A stretch of DNA of 64,000 bases from Ktedonobacter sp. SOSP1-85 (GTDB taxonomy: Bacteria > Chloroflexota > Ktedonobacteria > Ktedonobacterales > Ktedonobacteraceae): positions 6,239,501 through 6,303,500 of the forward strand of contig NZ_BNJI01000001.1 in NCBI RefSeq assembly GCF_016587415.1, written 5' to 3'. The notes beneath the pieces were generated by a model. The model made no database searches, was not told the origin of the DNA, and worked only from the letters and a program-made list of their open reading frames with translations. Shown one piece after another: positions 18,740-28,622 of this stretch. The position numbers and the translations under genes were made by a program. How positions within the stretch are numbered: the first letter of the stretch is position 1; each line of letters begins with the position of its first letter.

Positions 18740-20188
18740 ATGCGAAAATATCTAAATCTCATTGCAGCTATAACCGCTGGAGCAGTTTTCGCGGGCAGAT
18801 ATTGGAGGAGACATGGTAAAAATCAACGTATCCATATAAGTGAGACGGAGGATGCTTATCGCCAGGCACGTCTGCGCATCCTCATACTGGGAAGTGGTTT
18901 TGGTGGACTCTCGACCGCTCTTCGGCTTGATAGGGAACTTGGACAACAAGATACGTGTAGTGTTCTGGTCGTGGATCGTGACAATGATATGCTTTTTACG
19001 CCGCTTCTGTGGTTAGTGGCCAATGGCCGCATCAGCCCTAATAATGTGGTGGTCCCCATTCGAGATTTTCAGCGGGGCAGGCGATTTCATGTTCTGCATG
19101 CCGAAATTGAGCGCATCGATCTTCAACGCAAAGAGGTGCACACCTCCGCTGGTATTCGTCCTTATGATAGGCTTGTGATTGCTCTGGGCAGTTCTACCTC
19201 TGTGCCTGATTTGCCCGGCTTACGCGCCCATGCAATTCCATTCTACACCCCCTCAGATGCCTTACTATTGCGCAATCGCCTGGTGGATGCGGTAGAGGCT
19301 GCTCATCGCACCATTGACCCCTTTGAGTGTCAGTCCTGGCTCACCTTTGTCGTTGGAGGTGCGGGAGATACCGGGGTAGAGCTGGCGGCGATTATTCATG
19401 ACTACCTGCATGCTGGATTGTTTAGAGAATATCCCTGGCTTGTCGATGCTTCAGTACGTATTGTTGTCGTTGGGCGTTCAGAACGTGTTCTTCCCACCAG
19501 TAAGCCCCAGACCTCCAGCCTGATTCACTTTGTACTTGAACAGGAAGGCATCACTGTACTGACCGGACGTTCGATTACGGCGGCAAGCGAAAAGGCGGTA
19601 GAGACAACTCACGAAACCATTCCTGCTCGCACCCTCTTCTGGGCAGCAGGCATCACTGCTCCAGAGGTGGTACGTCAACTGGCCGTGCCGCAAGCGAGGA
19701 ATGGTGCTATTAAGGTCGATAATTTCCTACGTATTCCTGGATTTCCAGAGGTCTATGTGATCGGAGATTCCTCCTGGGCCTATGACTCAACCACGGGTGC
19801 TCCGATTCCAGCCACGGCTCAGGCTGCCTCTCATCAGGGAGATTATGTAGGTAAGGCTATCACCCTGGAAGAATCCGGGAAGCCTGTGCCTGCCTTCCGC
19901 TATACCACGCTTGGGCACCTGGCTTTGCTTGGTCACTACAAAGGCGTTGCTGAACTTGGTCCCTGGACTTTTGATGGCGTCGTGGCGTTTCTCTTGTGGC
20001 ACCTCGCGTACCTGGTGCGCAATCCATCATGGGTGAAGCGCATACGTCTCGTGGTAGACTGGGCGCTTTCTGCCATCCTTGGTCGTGATATCGGTCAATT
20101 ACGGACCGAGGCCGAGGTCTATGAACGCACAAAAGTCACTACCCGCGAAGCTCGGATTGGCAAGAGTCCACTTGATAGAGGGGGCTGA
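18740..20188 (+). CDS. Type II NADH dehydrogenase-like flavoprotein
   Basis: Protein of 482 aa of the NDH-2/pyridine nucleotide-disulphide oxidoreductase family. A short N-terminal hydrophobic stretch (about 6-22) is followed by FAD-binding ILGSGFGGLSTALRL (about 47), the second nucleotide-binding site FVVGGAGDTGVELA (about 204) and the FAD contact VYVIGDSSW (about 342). A C-terminal hydrophobic/amphipathic region (about 400-440) would dock it to the membrane. It likely passes electrons from NAD(P)H to quinone without pumping protons. GAGGAG lies six nt before ATG 18740; a GTG at 18719 is in frame but lacks a site. Confidence 0.88.
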   Translation: MRKYLNLIAAITAGAVFAGRYWRRHGKNQRIHISETEDAYRQARLRILILGSGFGGLSTALRLDRELGQQDTCSVLVVDRDNDMLFTPLLWLVANGRISPNNVVVPIRDFQRGRRFHVLHAEIERIDLQRKEVHTSAGIRPYDRLVIALGSSTSVPDLPGLRAHAIPFYTPSDALLLRNRLVDAVEAAHRTIDPFECQSWLTFVVGGAGDTGVELAAIIHDYLHAGLFREYPWLVDASVRIVVVGRSERVLPTSKPQTSSLIHFVLEQEGITVLTGRSITAASEKAVETTHETIPARTLFWAAGITAPEVVRQLAVPQARNGAIKVDNFLRIPGFPEVYVIGDSSWAYDSTTGAPIPATAQAASHQGDYVGKAITLEESGKPVPAFRYTTLGHLALLGHYKGVAELGPWTFDGVVAFLLWHLAYLVRNPSWVKRIRLVVDWALSAILGRDIGQLRTEAEVYERTKVTTREARIGKSPLDRGG

Positions 20189-20258
20189 AAGTCATGCTGC
20201 TATGAGATATTGTCACATGAATATGCCGAGTTATCGCTTGGCTTCATCTACGTATGAG

Positions 20259-20771
20259 CTATGTTACAGCTGTAGTACGAAGGAAGCGGTACATGTAGCA
20301 GTCATTACCATGGGCATCGCGGTGACGTGCGTTGCGGACATAGCCGCAGCTCTTCCAGAAAGCCTGGGCTGGAGTATTCTGTACCAATACTCCCAACCCA
20401 ATCTCTGTCACCTCCGGGGAGGAAAACAGGTGGTCTTTCAGCAGGGCAGCGACCTCGCGTCCATATCCGCGTCCCTGAAATTCGCGCCGAATAATCAGTA
20501 AAGCAATCCAACCTATGCTCGCTGAAGGATGAAAAGCTGTCTCAGCGACGCCGATAAGCCTTCCTTCTCGATCAGCAATGCGCCAGGTGGAACCACCTGG
20601 CAAGGCAGACGTTTCCTGAATATCGTCTCGCACCTGGGAAAGTGACATCATTCCGGACGAATACCCACTCCAACGGAGAAACTGCGCATCGCCATTAAAA
20701 GCCGGGAGGAGTTCCTCCGCTGACTCGACACCCGCAGAGATAAGTGTAAGATTATTTCCTAGAAGATTCAT
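20259..20771 (-). CDS. GNAT-family N-acetyltransferase
   Basis: RimJ/RimL-like acetyltransferase of 170 aa with motif A IIRREFQGRGYGREVAALL and late NTPAQAFWKSCGY. The start is ATG 20771, two nt after the stop of the upstream ArsR-DUF2087 gene and near its GGAAGGGAG, so the two are translationally coupled. The substrate is unknown; the regulator may control it. Confidence 0.85.
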   Translation of the reverse strand: MNLLGNNLTLISAGVESAEELLPAFNGDAQFLRWSGYSSGMMSLSQVRDDIQETSALPGGSTWRIADREGRLIGVAETAFHPSASIGWIALLIIRREFQGRGYGREVAALLKDHLFSSPEVTEIGLGVLVQNTPAQAFWKSCGYVRNARHRDAHGNDCYMYRFLRTTAVT

Positions 20772-20773
20772 GC

Positions 20774-21352
20774 TTAAGACTTGCTCCCTTCCTCCGGTAT
20801 GCGCCAATAGATGCCTCTCTCACGTGCCAGGAGCCGAGCGCCTACTAACTCACGGCGCCAGAATGCCCAGTCTGGGTGATGACGCTTAATGATCTCATTG
20901 ACTTCAGCTTCCTGGTAGCGCATCCCATACTCAAACTGGCTGGCGAACCACTTCAGAACGACGGCCCGCTTCTTCGTGTTTGTAGGAACAGCCTTCAAGC
21001 GCGCTCCATCAAACAGGTCTCGAATGACTCTCTTCTCCCACTCATCACCCTCGATACCATCAACCAGAGAGGCCATTCTCTCCTGAGTGAGAAGCAGTTT
21101 ATTAACCGCACTTAATGTGGAGGTGTTGAGGCGGTAGAAATGCGTATTCCCCTCGGCCTGCATCTCGACGAGTTCCAATGTCTTCAGTTTCGTCAGGTGG
21201 TGTGAAACGGTTGGGGGCTTTAAATTCAGGAGCGTTGCCAGCTCGTCCACACTGTATTCCTGATTGGCGAGTAGCCCTAACATTTTGAGCCGATTCTCGT
21301 CTGCCAGCCCTTTAAAGAAATCGAGCATTCTCTTGAGTTCTTCCTGTCCCAT
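20774..21352 (-). CDS. ArsR-type HTH regulator with C-terminal DUF2087
   Basis: Protein of 192 aa. The N-terminal winged helix (about 1-75) has LADENRLKMLGLLANQEYSVDELATLLNL-type ArsR sequence with recognition helix KPPTVSHHLTKLK; no metal-binding Cys pair is present. The C-terminal part (about 108-185) is a DUF2087 domain: LKAVPTNTKKRAVVLKWFA, YQEAEVNEIIKRHH, WRRELV and ERGIYWRI. Proteins of this layout are common in Chloroflexota and Firmicutes, with unknown ligand. It leads a two-gene operon with the GNAT and has a consensus promoter 48 nt upstream. Confidence 0.9.
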   Translation of the reverse strand: MGQEELKRMLDFFKGLADENRLKMLGLLANQEYSVDELATLLNLKPPTVSHHLTKLKTLELVEMQAEGNTHFYRLNTSTLSAVNKLLLTQERMASLVDGIEGDEWEKRVIRDLFDGARLKAVPTNTKKRAVVLKWFASQFEYGMRYQEAEVNEIIKRHHPDWAFWRRELVGARLLARERGIYWRIPEEGSKS

Positions 21353-21399
21353 GCTTCTCTCTCTTGCTGTTTTGATGTATATCGAATTAGCTAAGTAGA

Positions 21400-21428
21400 A
21401 GTATACTGAGATGCGAAAATTATGTCAA
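21400..21428 (-). promoter_or_regulatory. Consensus sigma-70 promoter of the ArsR-DUF2087 operon
   Basis: On the minus strand TTGACA (21428-21423) and TATACT (21405-21400) are separated by exactly 17 nt, with the expected start of transcription about 40 nt before ATG 21352. Both boxes are near-perfect vegetative consensus. Confidence 0.8.
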
Positions 21429-21784
21429 GAGAGGTATGTAATAGATGAGCATAGGCATGAAATGGTATATGCATGCGCATTTCCTTTGACCAGAAAGAGT
21501 CGGTAGAAACAGAAGATATGCAGAGCATACCCTAGCAGAAACGAAAAAACATCGGCACAATGGACGATGCGTATTTCTTGACACATGCAATATGATGGTA
21601 TGGAAGCCAGATCCTCACAGCACCGCTTTGACTCGCCTACTTCGGGCGAGAAGGGCCAGGTACCCTCTTTTATCATTCACCTAGATGCAACAACCACAGT
21701 GCTTCGGGAGGGCAACCGGGAAGTGTTTCCCTCTTTGTTATTTCTGAAGCTCCAACGGTTTCCCGAGTAAGAAAGGGAGATGCC
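21429..21784. other. Intergenic region
   Basis: About 350 nt between divergent genes. No gene or operator recognised beyond the promoter just left of it; GAAAGGGAG ribosome site of the phosphoesterase gene lies at its right end. Confidence 0.4.
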
Positions 21785-22525
21785 ATGCGTATTGCCATTA
21801 TTTCTGATATCCACGGGAACTGTCTTGCGTTTGATGCTGTCCTGGAAGATATTCGTCTGCGTTCTATTGATCAGATTGTTTGCCTGGGAGATGCTATCCA
21901 GGGAGGACCTCAGCCAGCCGAGACACTCCAACGTTTGCGCGAGTTGGCTTGTCCGGTGGTTATGGGCAATGCAGATGCCTGGCTGCTCACAGGTGAAGAA
22001 ACCAGCCCGCATGAACAGGTCTCTTCTCAACAGATGGCTGTCAGGGAGTGGTCCCTGGCGCAATTATCAGAGGATGACCGGGTATTTATCGGCCAGTTCG
22101 CCCCCACAGTGGAGATCGCGCTGGAGACTGACAAAAAGTTGCTCTGTTTCCATGGCTCTCCTCGTTCGTTTGATGATCTTATTTTGCCGAATACCTCTGA
22201 AGAGGTCTTGCAAACACTCCTGGGAGGTTTTGAGGCGGCTCTTTTCAGCGGAGGACACACCCATACCCAGCAATTGAGGCGGCTGGGAGATGCCTGGTAT
22301 GTCAATCCTGGTAGCGTCGGCCTGGCTTATAACTGGACGCTTCCGGCTGACACCTTTCATGCCGACCCCTGGGCTGAGTATGCTATTGTTACCTCTGAAG
22401 GCGGGCGGAACAATATAGAATTTCTTCATGTCCCATTTGACGTCAGGAGCCTTATCGAGCTTATCAAGGCCAGCGGCAGACCTCATCCCGAAACATCTCT
22501 GGCGTTGTACCAGGCGAAAGCATAG
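21785..22525 (+). CDS. Calcineurin-like metallophosphoesterase (YfcE/MJ0936-like)
   Basis: Protein of 246 aa with the full set of dinuclear metal motifs: SDIHGN (8-13), GDAIQGG (about 35), MGNADAW (about 58), CFHGSP (about 119) and GGHTHTQQL (about 157), then YVNPGSVG. It is expected to hydrolyse phosphodiesters or phosphomonoesters in the cytoplasm. GAAAGGGAGATGCC precedes the ATG. It is monocistronic and convergent with the two-component regulator gene. Confidence 0.92.
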   Translation: MRIAIISDIHGNCLAFDAVLEDIRLRSIDQIVCLGDAIQGGPQPAETLQRLRELACPVVMGNADAWLLTGEETSPHEQVSSQQMAVREWSLAQLSEDDRVFIGQFAPTVEIALETDKKLLCFHGSPRSFDDLILPNTSEEVLQTLLGGFEAALFSGGHTHTQQLRRLGDAWYVNPGSVGLAYNWTLPADTFHADPWAEYAIVTSEGGRNNIEFLHVPFDVRSLIELIKASGRPHPETSLALYQAKA

Positions 22526-22556
22526 CAGATCGAAGGATGCTATTTAAAGTTCATCA

Positions 22557-23207
22557 TTACTTTCTGACGATGCCTTCGCGCCAGGCAAAGATCGCGGCCT
22601 GTGTTCGGTCAGTGAGGTGGAGTTTGCTCAGGATGTTGTTGACGTGGCTCTTCACGGTTCCCTCGCTGATAACCAGGCGTTCGGCGATTGCCGCGTTATT
22701 GAATCCGTTGGCAATCAAGTGCAGCACTTCCATCTCGCGCTCACTGAGTTCGCTAAATGGGTTGATCTCTGTCTGACGTTTTTCTTGCAATTCCTGTACT
22801 ACGCGTGAAGCGATACGTGGATGGAGAATAGCTTCACCACGAGCGGCTTTATGGATCGCGTTAACAATCTCTTCCCCACCGGATTCTTTGAGTAGGTATG
22901 AAAGCGCGCCAGCGCGGATGGCAGGGAAGATATACTCATCCTGTACATACGAGGTGAGAACCACAACATGTGTTTGGGGGCTGACCTGCTTCACGCGGCG
23001 CGTCGTCTCCACACCATCTAATCCTGGCATGGCAAGATCGAGGAGAAGAACGTCTGGTGCCAGCTCTCTGACCAATTGAATAGCCTCCTCGCCCGAACCT
23101 GCCTCCCCCACCACCTCAATATCGGGCTGTGTTGCTAAGAAAGCCTGCACCCCCTGGCGAACTACGATATGATCATCCACAATACACACCCGAATTACCT
23201 CTTCCAT
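22557..23207 (-). CDS. NarL/LuxR-family response regulator
   Basis: Protein of 216 aa: receiver domain (about 1-125) with VCIVDDH and LLLDLAMPG, then a LuxR-type HTH (about 148-212) with LSEREMEVLHLIANG and the recognition segment EGTVKSHVNNIL. It follows the kinase gene by 16 nt and is the last gene of the ABC transporter operon. It probably controls its own operon through the direct repeats near 28652-28693. Confidence 0.95.
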   Translation of the reverse strand: MEEVIRVCIVDDHIVVRQGVQAFLATQPDIEVVGEAGSGEEAIQLVRELAPDVLLLDLAMPGLDGVETTRRVKQVSPQTHVVVLTSYVQDEYIFPAIRAGALSYLLKESGGEEIVNAIHKAARGEAILHPRIASRVVQELQEKRQTEINPFSELSEREMEVLHLIANGFNNAAIAERLVISEGTVKSHVNNILSKLHLTDRTQAAIFAWREGIVRK

Positions 23208-23223
23208 GACATTCTCCTCTTTC

Positions 23224-24753
23224 TTATTCTGCTACTATTGCTGTTGCTGTCGCTGGTATTGGAACATACGCTTTGATAGACGTTCCGTTAGCTGTACTCT
23301 CAAGGGAGAATATACCATGGACGTCTTTAATGCGTTCATACATGCTTCGTAGTCCTATGCTGTGTTTCTGCTGACGAGCAACGGAGAGGTCGAAGCCGTG
23401 TCCATCATCTTTTATGGTAAGGGTGATCGCGTGTACTTGGCCTAGCAGCTCAAGGTTCACGGTACGTGCTCCGCTATGCCGGGCGATATTGGAAAGAGCC
23501 TCCTGCGTGACGCGAAAGAGTGCCTGCTCAATTTCGACCGGGAGAGGATGTTCCTGCTCAATACGCACATAGATAGCGATGGCCGTGCGGCGTGACCAAT
23601 CATGACTCATCTCCTCAATAGCAAGAGCAAGGTTCTTATTTGCCAGCCCCGCTGGACGTAGCTCTTCAATCAGCGTGGCTAACTCTTGTTGGGCTAGCAG
23701 GGCCAGCTTTTCAGCCTCAACGAGGTGACGATAAGAGGTATTCGCGTCTTTCGGAAAGAGTACCCGTACCGCTGATAGCTGCATCTGGACCGCGAACAGG
23801 TGCTGCTTGACCGCGTCATGTAAGTCCCGTTTTAAACGTGTGCGCTCCTCCATGATAGCCAGTTTTCGCCGGGTCAGAAGTAGCATCTGAAGTTGTTCCG
23901 CCATATTATTGAGGTCTTTGCTTAATTGCCCTACCTCATCGTGAGCGTGATCATGGATGGTCATCTGAAATTCTCCCCGGCTCCACTCTTTTGTTGCCTG
24001 AGCGATACGACGCAAGCGACGGGTAAGATTATGCGAGATAAGCATGCCAGCGCTTGTGCCCAGGGCGGTAGATAAAAAGATGAAGTAAAAGCCTGTGGGC
24101 TGCCAGTAATGCCATAATGTAGAAATGACCTGTTGTAGTTGTATGGTACGTGCGCTTTGCGTGACGACGGGGCCATTGATCACGACGAGGAGTGTGACTG
24201 CTGTTTGCTTGCCGTGGCTCTGTATGGAGACGGCAATAAGAGACTCGCCAGTTGGAAGGCTATGAATGACCTGCGTTGAAGAACGATTGGGGCTGGTTAT
24301 TTCGCGTATTGTGCGTTGCGTTGTTTCGTAGGATTGCAGCGTGGTGAGCTTCTGCTGCGTTTGTTGCGCGCACTTTTGCGTGCCCAGAGAAAGCAATTGG
24401 GAGCTTGCGCAAGATGTTGAAGTGAGAGGCTGTCCAGCTTGATTGAGAATAGCAACAAACGTAAGCCGGGGATCATCATGGCTTATCTCATCAAAAAGCG
24501 GGATGGCAAGCGCGTAGCGGAGGGCTTGCGCATCCGATGTGGTTGATATATTGTCCATATAGGGAGCTATTCGTGTAGCTCCCTGTTTCTCTACTGTTTG
24601 CAGTGGCGACACGTTGGCTTGCTGAAGATCCCTCAATAATGGAATGAGGGTGATTGCGCACTCAATTGCCAGGGCAGCGATGAGGGTGACCATCAAGTAC
24701 GACATGGTGAGTCGCCAGAAGAGGCCACCAAAGCGCCAACGTATTGCCTGCAT
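23224..24753 (-). CDS. NarL-type sensor histidine kinase
   Basis: Protein of 509 aa: membrane helix about 12-35, extracytoplasmic sensor of about 160 aa, second helix about 205-230, HAMP about 232-285, HisKA_3 dimerisation with the phospho-His in LKRDLHDAVKQHLFAVQ (about 312), and a HATPase_c domain with VTQEALSNIARHSGA and DDGHGFD. It signals to the NarL regulator encoded 16 nt downstream. The lipoprotein and ABC transporter genes upstream suggest it senses envelope or antimicrobial stress. Confidence 0.95.
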   Translation of the reverse strand: MQAIRWRFGGLFWRLTMSYLMVTLIAALAIECAITLIPLLRDLQQANVSPLQTVEKQGATRIAPYMDNISTTSDAQALRYALAIPLFDEISHDDPRLTFVAILNQAGQPLTSTSCASSQLLSLGTQKCAQQTQQKLTTLQSYETTQRTIREITSPNRSSTQVIHSLPTGESLIAVSIQSHGKQTAVTLLVVINGPVVTQSARTIQLQQVISTLWHYWQPTGFYFIFLSTALGTSAGMLISHNLTRRLRRIAQATKEWSRGEFQMTIHDHAHDEVGQLSKDLNNMAEQLQMLLLTRRKLAIMEERTRLKRDLHDAVKQHLFAVQMQLSAVRVLFPKDANTSYRHLVEAEKLALLAQQELATLIEELRPAGLANKNLALAIEEMSHDWSRRTAIAIYVRIEQEHPLPVEIEQALFRVTQEALSNIARHSGARTVNLELLGQVHAITLTIKDDGHGFDLSVARQQKHSIGLRSMYERIKDVHGIFSLESTANGTSIKAYVPIPATATAIVAE

Positions 24754-24843
24754 GGGTGTCTAGCTCCTTACGGTGAGTATACAGTGTTGTATTGTCGTTC
24801 CATTATATGTTTGTTACGCGTATGTTGCCAGTGAGAACTGGCG

Positions 24844-25299
24844 CTATTTGTTATCGACGAACCAGGTGCTAATGTCGCCATTTAAGGCTTTCTCGCTTCG
24901 CGCCTGCCAGTATTTAAAGTCATTATCCGCCTGTTGTTGTGTCCATTTCGCTATGGTTACCATTTGCTTGCCCGCTGTTTGCATGGCGTCAAGCTGGATT
25001 TTGGTGAATTGTTCCTGTGATATCCCCTGGTGGTTTGCGACTCCAAACAGGCCATCAGGATCTGTTTTAATCTTGTCCGCCGTCTGAGATACGCTGAGCC
25101 GCAGGGCTTTCGCGACCTGCTCTTTGACCGTTTTGTAGTACTCAGCCGGAAGCGCGGTTGGAGGATTGGGTGTGGTATATTGGGCCGATGGCCTGGATGA
25201 GTTATCGAATGAACAGGCAGTAAAGGCTATGCTGGTGAGAACCATTACGAGGCCAAGAAGCGACCAGAAGCCCTTTGACTGTCGTGCAGACGTTTTCAT
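24844..25299 (-). CDS. Predicted lipoprotein of unknown function
   Basis: Protein of 151 aa. A signal peptide (residues about 8-29) ends in a lipobox, IAFTAC, with Cys about 29, so the mature part would be lipid-anchored on the outer face of the membrane. The mature part is polar and mostly helical, with one Trp-rich segment; no family recognised. It lies between the FtsX-type permease gene and the kinase gene in the same direction and may be a ligand-binding accessory of either. Confidence 0.8.
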   Translation of the reverse strand: MKTSARQSKGFWSLLGLVMVLTSIAFTACSFDNSSRPSAQYTTPNPPTALPAEYYKTVKEQVAKALRLSVSQTADKIKTDPDGLFGVANHQGISQEQFTKIQLDAMQTAGKQMVTIAKWTQQQADNDFKYWQARSEKALNGDISTWFVDNK

Positions 25300-25340
25300 G
25301 ATATTAAATCCTTTCTTCTTCTAGAGGGATGGGTATATGG

Positions 25341-27755
25341 TTATTCGTAGCGCATCAAGTCAGCAATGCGTAAGCGGGCCGCGTTTTGCGCCGGTGTAAT
25401 ACTGGCGAGTGTCGCGATTCCCAGCAGCGCCAGGAGCATCACTACGAAGGCGAGAGGGTCTATGACGAAATCAACTGGCATCACAAACTGGCTGAAGAGG
25501 CGTAGGAAGGCATACGCCAGGGGGAGTCCCAGAATGGCACCAAGCAGCCAGGCGATAAGACCTAGCGATTGCCCCTGGACCCAGAAGACCTGCGCCACAC
25601 GCCAGGAGCTCGCTCCCATTGCTCGTAACATGCCAATTTCACGGCGACGTTCGAGGACTGAGGACGTTAGTTCATTAGCCAGCCCGATAATAGCGGCGAT
25701 ACCGATAATGATCGCGACGCTATAGAGTAATATGTAGGAGACAAACCAGCTACGCTGGTGACGAAGCACCTCGTCCTGTACCATATAGGTATTAACAATG
25801 CCTCCACCACGCTCCACTGAACCACTCGTGGTTGCGTCGAGGGCGATTTTGCCTATTTGCTGTACGATTGTTTGCGTGGTCGCCGCCGAGTGGTCCTTTG
25901 CTTGCAGTAGGACACGTGTCGCGGCATCTTGTACGGCATTCTCAGGTATGCCCTGAAACTGATAGAGGGTATTCACGGGGACGACGGCGGCTCCCATTTG
26001 ACCCAGGCCATTGACATTCTCATCAATAATGCCGATGATGCGCCAGGTTGTGGGCTGGTTGTTGGTATTGTTGACTTCGAGGTTATTGCCTATTTGCAGC
26101 CCTGTCTTCTCCGCGAAATGGCTACTAATGAGCACGACATTGGTGTCACCTGGTTGGAACCAGTACCCACTGACCATGTGGTGGTGGTAGATTTTGGTTT
26201 GAGGCTCGATACCCCAGAGAGCCAGGCGTCCCCACTGCGTATTTGCCCCACCCTGTCCATACCGCTCAAGGACGTTAATGTCCTTGATGGTACTCAGATC
26301 CATCTTAATTTGACTCAACTTCATTTGTGGGCCGAGGTCAACCTCTACATCGGCCCCAAAGTTTGTAAAGACCGAGCTTACTGTAGAATTCACCGAGGTG
26401 GTGAGGGTTTGTACGATTAAGAAGCTTGTGCCTGCAATGCTAAGCATGAAAATGGTTAAGGTGGCTCGCCATTTCTTGCGGAAGAAACTGCGCAGTCCCA
26501 GCCATACGGTCTGCGAAACCCAGGTGATCCGCTGGGCGAAGCGAGTGAGCGCCGTATTTCTTCTTCCCGTACTGATGCCATAGGCGGAAAGGGCTTCGCG
26601 AATGGTGATGCGCGTGCCATTCCACAATGGGAGGAGAGCCGCGAGTAGGGGTACACCAAAGCCAACGAGCAAGCCGAGAAGAATCAGATTTAGTGGCAGG
26701 GTGAATGGTCCCAAGGCCAGCGGAATGGTTGGAGCCAGCGTCGAGGCCACTATATATCCGCCCGCAATGCCCAGTATCAGGCCAGGGATAGTCGCAAGCG
26801 AGCTACAAATGAGCACAAAGATCAGGTAACTGCGCATGATCTGCCACTGCGTGCCTCCTAGCGTTTTCATGGTGCCAATGACAGCCGTTTGCTCTGTAAT
26901 CAGGGTCGTGACCGTATTGAAAATGAGGATGGCGCTCATGAGTACCGCCATAAAGACCAGCACTATGAGTAGCGCAAAGATACCACTGATTTGTTGCAGG
27001 GGGACGATGCCTGGACCAGGAAAGGCTGTCGCGAAGATCTGTATGTGTTTGTCTTTTAGCACTTTCTGTAGCGCTTTGGCGGTTGCGTCAACCTGGCCGA
27101 TGCGATTCACTTTATAGTGGATCATGAATTGGCGCGCTGGATGATTCGGTTCGTTGGTGTTGGTAAGCACATCCAATTGACGGACGCCCTCGTCACTCAT
27201 ATAGGCCTGCGCTTTGCCTGAGGTCGCGGGATCGACACCAGCGGTCCGAGCCATACCCACGACGCGTAGTGGTACCTGCCCATGTGTTGTGTCAAGCTTG
27301 ACCGTATCGCCAATTTTGACATCCGCCAGGGCAATATCGCCGTATTCCATTACGATTTCGCCCGCTTGAGGATAGCGACCGCTGACAATTTCGAATGGAG
27401 CGAGCGAGGGAGTCTGTAAATTTGGATAGCTAACGATTTTAATTGTCGTGTATCCTGGTGCCTTATTAATGCGCCATAGGGCAGAAACGCGTGTCTCAGT
27501 TTGTACCGCTTTTATATTCGGCACATCCTTCAAGGCGGGCACGAGTGTGGGGTCTAATTTGTCCACAATCATCGTGATATCGGGCTGTGTATCATGGCTT
27601 TCGATGGTGTAGGAAAAGGCCGAGAAGAGCGTATCCTGCGTGAAATTGATGCCCGTCAGGCCGAAGACGCCAATGAGAATGCCGATGATAACGAGCAGCG
27701 TGCGGCCTTTCCTCATTTTCATGTCAGCTATGATCTTCTTCATGCCTGCGCTCAT
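25341..27755 (-). CDS. ABC transporter permease, FtsX/MacB type, duplicated
   Basis: Membrane protein of 804 aa. N-terminal helix (about 15-35), a first extracytoplasmic MacB_PCD-like domain, three helices around 260-380, a second N-helix and periplasmic-type domain (about 430-650), and three terminal helices (about 670-800) with ELTSSVLERRREIGMLRAMG, a hallmark of FtsX permeases. Such duplicated permeases pair with a single ATPase and move lipids, lipoproteins or peptides mechanically. The gene overlaps the ATPase gene by 4 nt (ATGA). Confidence 0.93.
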   Translation of the reverse strand: MSAGMKKIIADMKMRKGRTLLVIIGILIGVFGLTGINFTQDTLFSAFSYTIESHDTQPDITMIVDKLDPTLVPALKDVPNIKAVQTETRVSALWRINKAPGYTTIKIVSYPNLQTPSLAPFEIVSGRYPQAGEIVMEYGDIALADVKIGDTVKLDTTHGQVPLRVVGMARTAGVDPATSGKAQAYMSDEGVRQLDVLTNTNEPNHPARQFMIHYKVNRIGQVDATAKALQKVLKDKHIQIFATAFPGPGIVPLQQISGIFALLIVLVFMAVLMSAILIFNTVTTLITEQTAVIGTMKTLGGTQWQIMRSYLIFVLICSSLATIPGLILGIAGGYIVASTLAPTIPLALGPFTLPLNLILLGLLVGFGVPLLAALLPLWNGTRITIREALSAYGISTGRRNTALTRFAQRITWVSQTVWLGLRSFFRKKWRATLTIFMLSIAGTSFLIVQTLTTSVNSTVSSVFTNFGADVEVDLGPQMKLSQIKMDLSTIKDINVLERYGQGGANTQWGRLALWGIEPQTKIYHHHMVSGYWFQPGDTNVVLISSHFAEKTGLQIGNNLEVNNTNNQPTTWRIIGIIDENVNGLGQMGAAVVPVNTLYQFQGIPENAVQDAATRVLLQAKDHSAATTQTIVQQIGKIALDATTSGSVERGGGIVNTYMVQDEVLRHQRSWFVSYILLYSVAIIIGIAAIIGLANELTSSVLERRREIGMLRAMGASSWRVAQVFWVQGQSLGLIAWLLGAILGLPLAYAFLRLFSQFVMPVDFVIDPLAFVVMLLALLGIATLASITPAQNAARLRIADLMRYE

Positions 27756-28525
27756 GAATGCACCTCTTCCTGTTTGGCCGTAACGATGGCCTGGGTTCCG
27801 TGCGCGCTGACAATACGACCATCGAGCAGATTAATGCGAGCATCGGCGTATGAAGCGAGTTGGGAATCGTGGGTGACATAGATCACGGTCTTTCCCTGCT
27901 CGGTGAGTCCGGCCAGGATATTGAAGACGGAGTATGCCGTTTTAGAGTCCAGATTACCGGTTGGCTCATCAGCAATGAGCACGGGCGGATTGTTGGCTAA
28001 CGCGCGGGCGATGGCCACGCGTTGCTGCTGGCCGCCAGAGAGTTCACTGGGTAAGCGATGGGCAAATGAGCCGAGATCCACGATCTCCAGGCAGTCCTGT
28101 GCGCGCTTACGCCAGGCATTACGAGGTAGCCCGCCACCTCCACCCAATTCCAGAGCGAGTAGGACATTCTCAAAGGCAGTAAGTGTTGAGATGAGTTGGA
28201 AGAATTGGAAGATGATACCCACGTTGCGGCCACGCCAGCGGGCCAGGGCATTTTCACCCTGGGCTTTTAATTCCTGTCCGGCAAAGACCACGCGCCCTTC
28301 GGTTGGTTTATCAATACCGGTGAGCATATTCAGCAGGGTAGACTTGCCGCTTCCCGATGGGCCATTAATGGTTAAGAGTTTTTGGGCTGGCACTGCGAAC
28401 GTAACATCATGAAGAAGGGTCGTCTTTTGTGTGCGATTGGTGATGATGCGCGTAAGGTGTTCAACCTGTATTAACGGTGAACCAGGTAGCTGATAATTGG
28501 TAGGGCCATTATCGACAATGGACAT
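27752..28525 (-). CDS. ABC transporter ATP-binding protein (LolD/MacB type)
   Basis: ATPase of 257 aa with Walker A GPSGSGKST, Q-loop, signature LSGGQQQRVAIARAL, Walker B VLIADEPTGNLD and switch His in YVTHD. It energises the FtsX-type permease encoded immediately downstream. ATG 28525 follows AAAGGAT by 8 nt; the frame is open further upstream but those residues are not family-like. It is the first gene of a five-gene operon ending in a NarL two-component pair. Confidence 0.95.
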   Translation of the reverse strand: MSIVDNGPTNYQLPGSPLIQVEHLTRIITNRTQKTTLLHDVTFAVPAQKLLTINGPSGSGKSTLLNMLTGIDKPTEGRVVFAGQELKAQGENALARWRGRNVGIIFQFFQLISTLTAFENVLLALELGGGGGLPRNAWRKRAQDCLEIVDLGSFAHRLPSELSGGQQQRVAIARALANNPPVLIADEPTGNLDSKTAYSVFNILAGLTEQGKTVIYVTHDSQLASYADARINLLDGRIVSAHGTQAIVTAKQEEVHS

Positions 28526-28622
28526 GAGCTTGATCCTTTCTAAGGATAATAAAGCCGTGTAAAGGATGCGTTTCGCTATCGTGTGTTTTGCCTGATTTAT
28601 TGTTTTTGTGTTGTCTTCGGAG

